Origin: Propionimicrobium sp. PCR01-08-3
GTDB lineage: Bacteria; Actinomycetota; Actinomycetes; Propionibacteriales; Propionibacteriaceae
Direction: 5' to 3'
Assembly (NCBI RefSeq): GCF_030286045.1
Contig: NZ_CP127390.1
Coordinates: 1,550,001 to 1,614,000, forward strand
DNA length: 64,000 nt
The notes under the pieces were generated by a model. The model ran no database searches. It was not told the origin of the DNA and saw only the letters and a list, made by a program, of their open reading frames with translations. A program made the position numbers and the translations under genes. This document shows, piece after piece, positions 59,207-64,000 of the stretch. Within the stretch, counting starts at the first letter, position 1; each line of letters opens with the position of its first letter.

Positions 59207-60739
59207 TCAGTGCCGCCCGTCTCTCGGGTAGAGCACCGCGACCGCGACCAGGGCTGCGAGCAGGGCGACGGCGCAGATCAGCATGGAGACCCGCATGCCG
59301 GCAACGAACCCCTGGCTCGCCAACGCGTTGAGTTGAGCAGCGAGCCCGGCCGATAGTTGTTCGGCGGCTCTGGCGGCACCCGCCACCGATTCCAACGCGG
59401 TCTGTTGCAGGTCGCCCAGTTGGGGCCATAGCGAATCGGCCATCAAGACCCCTCGGTAACGGGCCGCCAGCAGCGATCCGATGACCGCCACACCGAGCGC
59501 GCTGCCCACCTGCTGCAAGGCCGTGTTGGTGGCCGAGCCGGCACCGGTGGCATCAGGTGGCAGCGAATCCATCACGGCCTGAGTGGCCGCCGGAACCAAG
59601 AGGCCCGCTCCGAGCCCGAAGAGCAGCACGCCTGGCAGTAGATGCATGAAGTTTGAATTGGCGGACGTGGTCGCGATCAAGGCGTATCCGGCCCCGACAC
59701 ACCCCAGGCCGATCAATACCGTGCGCTTGAGTCGCAGGACGGCGATGAACCGAGGGGCCGCCAATGCGCCGAGCAGCATCGCTGCGGCTACCGGCAGCAC
59801 CCTGACCCCGGTCTGCATCGGTGTGTAGTCGAGCACGAACTGCAGATACTGCGTCAGCACGAACAGCGCGCCTGCTCCCGCCGCGGTCACCAAACCGGCG
59901 ACGCTCACCGCAACGGTGAACGTCCTGATCTTGAAAAGCGACAGCTTCAACAACGGCGCCGAGGCACGTGACTCCCAATAGATGAATGCTGCGAGCAACC
60001 CAACGCCCGCGAGCACGGCGGCCAGGACGAGCGGATTGCCGGCACCCAGACCCGGCGCAGAGATCACCGACCAGCAGATCAACGCCAAGGCGATGGTCGA
60101 CAGTATGGCGCCCAGGTAGTCGATGCCACCTTCGATCTGATGCGGACGACTGCGCGGCAGCACCACCGCGCCGAGGATCACGATGCACAACGCAACCGGC
60201 ACGTTGATCAAGAAAATCGAGCCCCAACCGAAGTGTTCGAGCAAGATTCCCGACAGGACCGGCCCGACCGCTCCCCCGGCGCCGTTGGCGGCCGACCAAA
60301 CAGCGAAAGCCATCGTCCGTTCTTTGGCGTTCGCGAAAAGCAAAGAGACCAGCGACAGCGTGGATGGTGCGAGCAACGCCGCACCCACACCCATCAAAGC
60401 GCGGGCCCCGATCAGCAGCCCCGTCGTCCCGACGAGTCCGGCCATCAGCGAGAAGCCGCCGAATACTGCGGTGCCGACCAGGAAGGTCCGCGATCGTCCC
60501 CATCGGTCGACCAGTCCCCCGGCCACCAGCAGCAAACCCGCATAGGTCACCTGGTAGGCGTCCACCGTCCATTGCAGTTGATCTGTGGACGCCCGAAGTT
60601 CGCGGGCGAGGGTGGGCAGCGCCACATTCAAGATGGTGTTGTCGAGGCTCGCCATGAATAGGCCCAGGGTCAAAACCCCTAGTCCCCACCAGCGCAGCCG
60701 ATGCGTCCGCGAGCTTTCGCGCACCACGGTTGAGGGCAT
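59207..60739 (-). CDS. DHA2-family (EmrB/QacA) drug:proton antiporter
   Basis: 510 residues and fourteen predicted helices. Motifs: LFMASLDNTILNVALPTLARELRAS in helix 1, GRSRTFLVGTAVFGGFS (motif A), GVGAALLAPSTLSLVSLLF, and the motif C-like NGAGGAVGPVLSGILLEHFGWGSIFLINVPVA. The C-terminal region has LPPDATGAGSATNTALQQVGSALGVAVIGS. Multidrug export expected; no regulator adjoins. ATG 60739 with a weak GACAGT box 6 nt before it. Confidence 0.9.
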   Translation of the reverse strand: MPSTVVRESSRTHRLRWWGLGVLTLGLFMASLDNTILNVALPTLARELRASTDQLQWTVDAYQVTYAGLLLVAGGLVDRWGRSRTFLVGTAVFGGFSLMAGLVGTTGLLIGARALMGVGAALLAPSTLSLVSLLFANAKERTMAFAVWSAANGAGGAVGPVLSGILLEHFGWGSIFLINVPVALCIVILGAVVLPRSRPHQIEGGIDYLGAILSTIALALICWSVISAPGLGAGNPLVLAAVLAGVGLLAAFIYWESRASAPLLKLSLFKIRTFTVAVSVAGLVTAAGAGALFVLTQYLQFVLDYTPMQTGVRVLPVAAAMLLGALAAPRFIAVLRLKRTVLIGLGCVGAGYALIATTSANSNFMHLLPGVLLFGLGAGLLVPAATQAVMDSLPPDATGAGSATNTALQQVGSALGVAVIGSLLAARYRGVLMADSLWPQLGDLQQTALESVAGAARAAEQLSAGLAAQLNALASQGFVAGMRVSMLICAVALLAALVAVAVLYPRDGRH

Positions 60740-60882
60740 CAGCCGACTGTCTTTCGCAACGTCACGACAGCAAACGTTACCCGCACAGCTGGGTCGAATC
60801 CGGAACCAAGAGCCAAATTAGGGTTCGCGTGCGGCCCAACCCCAGGTGCCCCCTGCACGTCCGGCCAGATCCATCCCGCAGA

Positions 60883-62337
60883 TCAGCGGGTTTCGGCATG
60901 CAACCTGTGCTGACGAGCCCGGCCGCCCCGAATGGCGAAGAAGTATCCCGCCAGAATCAGCACTCCCAATATCCAGCACCATTTCATCGCCACACGATAG
61001 AGCTGCCAGGGTTGCCCGGCGTCGGCGCCGATCATGCCCGCCGCACTCCAGATCATCGATCCCACGGCCAATCCGAGCGGGTATGCCGAGCCGAGGACAC
61101 CGTAGATCGCCGGATAATCGCGTTGCCCGAAAGCTGCGGCGCAGACCAGCGGTGGAGTGAGCGACCCGATAGCGAACCCGGCGCCGACCAGCGCGGTCAG
61201 GATGAAGATCCACCAACCCGTGGGGAAGAGCACGCTGCCCAGCAGATAACCGGCGACGGCATGCACGATCATCACGATGGCCATCGCCTTGATCATGCCA
61301 ATTGCCTCGGTCAGCGCCCCCAGCAGCGGCTTGGTCACGATCAAGCCGATCATCTGGGCCGTCATCAACGCACCCGCCAGCGCCGGCGTGACGCCCGATC
61401 CCGGGTAGCTTCCCTGATTGATGTAGTACGGCTGGGTGATCTGCCCCATCGCGTAATACACACCCATGATGATCAAGGCAGCGTAGAGCAGCCAGAACCA
61501 GCCGCTGCGGATCGCCTCGCCCACCTTCAACCCGGGCAGCGGCACACCATCGGCCACCTCGTTTTCGAGGACGATGTGGTCGGTTTCGACCACTGTGCGG
61601 CCGTATACCGGCAGCCCGACATCTGAGGGCCGGTTCACCACGAGCAGCCATGCCGGAATCAGACAGAACACCGCGTACAGGGCTGCTCCGATCAGCATCG
61701 ATGCCCGCCATCCCAGACCTCCGTCTTCGACCGGCTGATTGGTGTTCGAGAAGACGAGCGACCCGACCATGCCGCCCACTCCGGTGCCGGCCACGACGGT
61801 GCCCATCGCGACGCCCTTGAACTTGTCGAACCAGGTGTTCACCAAAATGATCGGCACGTAATTGACCGACATCCCGAACCCGAGGCCGGTGATGGCGGAG
61901 AACAGGTAGAGGCCCGCCATGCCTTGTGCGGTGGCCAGCCCTGCGATGCCCAGTGAACTGATCAGGCCGCCGATGACGAGCAGTTTGCGTCCACCCAGCC
62001 TTCCGATCAGACGTCCGGCGATGGGCATCACGGCGATGCCGACCATCAAGATGACCGAATAGAAGCTCTGGACCTGTGCTCGGCTGACCTCGCCGTCGGG
62101 CCATAGGTCGGCCCGGATGCGGTCGGTGAACATCGATAGTCCGCTGAGCACTATTCCCGCCGAAACCTGAATACAGACGGCTCCGATCAACACCAGGACG
62201 TAGCGCAGCCGGTTGGGTGGTGAATCGGATTCGATGATGTGGTCGGCGGAACCGAGCCGTTCGACGATGTCGTCGGGGTGTTGATCGCCTGCGAGCCCGG
62301 GGGGCTGCTCTCTTGCGGCCCCTGACGTCTTCGTCAT
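60883..62337 (-). CDS. MFS transporter of the OFA (oxalate/formate antiporter-like) family
   Basis: 484 residues, twelve helices, an acidic N-terminal tail of about 40 residues. GIVLSGLSMFTDRIRADLWPDGEVSRAQVQSFYSVILM, GRLIGRLGGRKLLVIGG (motif A), TGLGFGMSVNYVPIILVNTWFDKFKGVAMGTVVAGTGVGGMVGS, SGWFWLLYAALIIMGVYYAMGQ and QRDYPAIYGVLGSAYPLGLAVGS are typical of OFA proteins. Substrate probably a small carboxylate; not testable here. AGGAGG eleven bases before ATG 62337. Confidence 0.85.
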   Translation of the reverse strand: MTKTSGAAREQPPGLAGDQHPDDIVERLGSADHIIESDSPPNRLRYVLVLIGAVCIQVSAGIVLSGLSMFTDRIRADLWPDGEVSRAQVQSFYSVILMVGIAVMPIAGRLIGRLGGRKLLVIGGLISSLGIAGLATAQGMAGLYLFSAITGLGFGMSVNYVPIILVNTWFDKFKGVAMGTVVAGTGVGGMVGSLVFSNTNQPVEDGGLGWRASMLIGAALYAVFCLIPAWLLVVNRPSDVGLPVYGRTVVETDHIVLENEVADGVPLPGLKVGEAIRSGWFWLLYAALIIMGVYYAMGQITQPYYINQGSYPGSGVTPALAGALMTAQMIGLIVTKPLLGALTEAIGMIKAMAIVMIVHAVAGYLLGSVLFPTGWWIFILTALVGAGFAIGSLTPPLVCAAAFGQRDYPAIYGVLGSAYPLGLAVGSMIWSAAGMIGADAGQPWQLYRVAMKWCWILGVLILAGYFFAIRGGRARQHRLHAETR

Positions 62338-62391
62338 GAAAAAGGTCCTCCTCGTGGAGGCAGTCTAGCCTCGATTCGCCGACAGGTTCTG

Positions 62392-63735
62392 TTACCGGTC
62401 GTGCCCCGTGACAAGCCAGCTGTTCGTCCGGGCACGCAGCACGAGCACCAGCAGCCGGACGCACATGAACGCCCCGAAGTAGGAGATCCACAACCAGATC
62501 ATCGCCATGGCCGCCGTGGGCTGAATCCACAGCACGAGGGCAATCAGCGCACAGAAACTCAACATGGGCCATAGTCCCGCGATGGCCAGGTAGCGGATGT
62601 CACCTGCGCCGATGAGCACTCCGTCGAGAACGAAGAGCACTCCGCACATCGGCAGGAAGCAGGCCATCATGATGAAGCTGGCAGGCAGCAACCCGCGCAC
62701 TGCTTCGTCCGAGGTGAATGCCGCACCGACAACCGGCGAGATCGCGGCGACCAGCACGGCGAGAACGAGCCCGACGACCGCACCCCACCCGACGATACGG
62801 TTCAGCTGCCGCCTGACTCCGAGACTGTCACCCGCGCCGAGGTCGTGGCCGATCATCGCCTGGGCGGCGATGGCCAACGCGTCCATGGCGTTGACCAAGA
62901 GGTTGTACAGCGACATCGTCACCTGCAGCGCGGCCAGCTCCAAGGTGCCCAGCCGCGCCGCCGCCCAGACGAGCACGACGAGCACGATCCGTAGGGTGAG
63001 GGTGCGCAGCAGCATCAACGAGGACGCGGCTAGCGCCTGCCACCGATTCCCGACCCCGGGCGAGAGCGACACTCGGTGCTCGTGAGCGGCGCGCACGGCG
63101 ACCCGGATGTATGCGGCGGCCATCAGCGTCTGGGTGATGGCCGTGCCGAGTGCCGAGCCCGCAATGCCCATGCCCGCCGGGTAGATGAACAGCCAGTTCA
63201 GCGCGACATTGACCACGGCCCCTGCGGTCGCGACCAGCAGTGGCGTCCGGGTGTCTTGCAGCCCGCGCAATAAGCCGGTGGCCGCGAGCACCAGCAGCAT
63301 GCCCGGCAGGCCCCACACACAGATAGCGATGTAGCGGAAGGCCTGCTCGGCGACCGCCGCGTCCGGAGTGAAGGCCGTTGTCAGAGGCGCCGCCACGGGC
63401 AACCCGATCACGAGCAACAGGACGCCCAGTCCCAGCCCCGTCCACATGCCTTCGATTCCGGCCCGGATCGCTCCGGGTTTGTCCCCGGCGCCAAGCCTTC
63501 GGGCCACCAGTGGCGTGGTGACATAGCTCAAGAAGATGCATAGTCCGATGACGGTCTGCATGACCGTTGAACCGACCGACATGCCGCCCAGGACGGTGGC
63601 GCCCAGGTGGCCGACCATTGCCGTGTCGGTGAGCACGAAGACGGGTTCGGCGATCAATGCACCGAGGGCGGGGATGGCCAGTGCACCCATCCTGCGGTCC
63701 ATGGCGGTGATCCGCCATGATGAAGGTAACGGCAT
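62392..63735 (-). CDS. MATE-family efflux protein (DinF-like)
   Basis: 447 residues and twelve helices: RRMGALAIPALGALIAEPVFVLTDTAMVGHLGATVLGGMSVGSTVMQTVIG (start of MATE domain 1), YVTTPLVARRLGAGDKPGAI, LLRGLQDTRTPLLVATAGAVVNVALNWLFIYPAGMGIAGSALGTAITQT (the conserved MATE block), NLLVNAMDALAIAAQAMIGHDLGAGD in half 2. DinF subgroup. The ATG at 63735 and the internal ATG at 63702 (before DRRMGALA) are both possible; the latter fits the family better. Confidence 0.87.
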   Translation of the reverse strand: MPLPSSWRITAMDRRMGALAIPALGALIAEPVFVLTDTAMVGHLGATVLGGMSVGSTVMQTVIGLCIFLSYVTTPLVARRLGAGDKPGAIRAGIEGMWTGLGLGVLLLVIGLPVAAPLTTAFTPDAAVAEQAFRYIAICVWGLPGMLLVLAATGLLRGLQDTRTPLLVATAGAVVNVALNWLFIYPAGMGIAGSALGTAITQTLMAAAYIRVAVRAAHEHRVSLSPGVGNRWQALAASSLMLLRTLTLRIVLVVLVWAAARLGTLELAALQVTMSLYNLLVNAMDALAIAAQAMIGHDLGAGDSLGVRRQLNRIVGWGAVVGLVLAVLVAAISPVVGAAFTSDEAVRGLLPASFIMMACFLPMCGVLFVLDGVLIGAGDIRYLAIAGLWPMLSFCALIALVLWIQPTAAMAMIWLWISYFGAFMCVRLLVLVLRARTNSWLVTGHDR

Positions 63736-63926
63736 GCAGCTTTCGATTCGGTTTCATCGGTGGGACGCCACGGATGCGCAGATCAGCGGGCGCTCATGGT
63801 GATCTATCCACCAATCTGCACCTTACCGATCAACGAACATATCAGCGGGCACTCGTAGGGCTTTCGTCGTTCGGCACGGTGACCAGTCGCGCGCAAGACC
63901 GTGCGACGTCGAGATAAATCGCCTGA
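63736..63926. other. Short gap before the last gene fragment
   Basis: About 190 bp with no supported gene. No conserved promoter element found; TANNNT boxes near the MATE start are not at leaderless spacing. Confidence 0.4.
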
Positions 63927-64000
63927 TCAGTAGTGGCTGACCACCACAGACCCCATGGGGGCCCAACCGTGGATCCATTGTGCGTCGGCGACCGGCATGT
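63927..64000 (-). CDS. C-terminal end of an unidentified gene
   Basis: On the minus strand a frame enters from the window edge and ends at the TGA at 63927-63929: ...MPVADAQWIHGWAPMGSVVVSHY-stop. Composition and codon use look like coding sequence, but 23 codons are too few to name a family, and the other 5' part lies beyond the window. Confidence 0.35.
   Translation of the reverse strand, partial: MPVADAQWIHGWAPMGSVVVSHY

Noticed and set aside
60818-62572. 584-codon minus-strand frame overlapping the OFA transporter
   Set aside because: Arg/His-rich out-of-frame reading; the overlapping frame 60883-62337 encodes a complete MFS protein with a good ribosome-binding site.
1-64000. tRNA, rRNA, CRISPR arrays, prophage or replication origin
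   Set aside because: No cloverleaf-like or TTCGA-type T-loop stretches with partners, no regularly spaced repeats, no phage genes and no DnaA-box cluster were seen by eye.

Overview
The window is chromosomal DNA from a high-G+C Gram-positive bacterium of the Actinobacteria. The pointers are an RbpA homologue, a mycobacterial-type lipoamide dehydrogenase, a PAC2-family protein, a stand-alone polyprenol-phosphate mannose synthase, a PGPGW-type membrane protein, and at least twelve genes whose start codon lies 6-8 nt after a TANNNT -10 box (leaderless transcription). The gene mix (UPF0371/DUF1846, two GPP34 proteins, many MFS carriers) would suit a Propionibacteriaceae-like organism, but that placement is inference. 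No rRNA, tRNA, CRISPR array, prophage or intact insertion sequence was seen.

Layout. 1-5.3 kb: end of a MatC-like carrier, then a minus-strand sulfolipid module (UDP-sulfoquinovose synthase and SQD2/SqdX-type glycosyltransferase) with an MFS protein. 5.4-9.6 kb: PpgK-like ROK kinase, an A+T-richer membrane-anchored GIY-YIG protein, PAC2 protein, sugar-porter MFS. 9.8-13.7 kb: NarL-type two-component system divergent from an ABC/FtsX exporter. 13.9-16.4 kb: M20 peptidase, cold-shock-like protein, first GPP34 gene. 16.5-22 kb: a minus-strand operon of five genes, a HAAT-type ABC importer (LivK-like, fused LivHM, LivG, LivF) plus a URO-D/MtaA-like methyltransferase. A fragment of a third GPP34 gene and an intact second GPP34 gene follow (22.4-23.1 kb), so the operon lies between GPP34 copies.

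23.3-34 kb: TrmO with a NIPSNAP-like protein, PIG-L deacetylase, UPF0371 protein, a PH-like hypothetical, MFS, metallophosphoesterase, ArsR-CDF metal module with operator, a decayed cytosine deaminase and another MFS. 34.3-39.3 kb: short UvrA-like ATPase, YaaA, YigZ and a fructosamine-kinase-family protein carrying an internal 24-bp tandem duplication. 39.5-44.7 kb: a complete second HAAT operon (LivKHMGF) ending in a CBS-ACT protein. 45-53.3 kb: Lpd, an XRE-MurA fusion with a palindrome at its own promoter, PdxY, PGPGW protein, GDPD, RbpA, Ppm synthase, Lrp regulator divergent from a 5'-3' exonuclease.

53.3-64 kb: methionine genes metY-metX-metW, and upstream of them a riboflavin-type ABC importer (RibX-RibY) behind a clear FMN riboswitch; a MazEF pair; a DHA2 drug exporter, an OFA-type MFS, a MATE exporter and the last codons of one further gene. 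The window is rich in transport (about fifteen transporter genes in several families) and in compact operons with ATGA start-stop overlaps.
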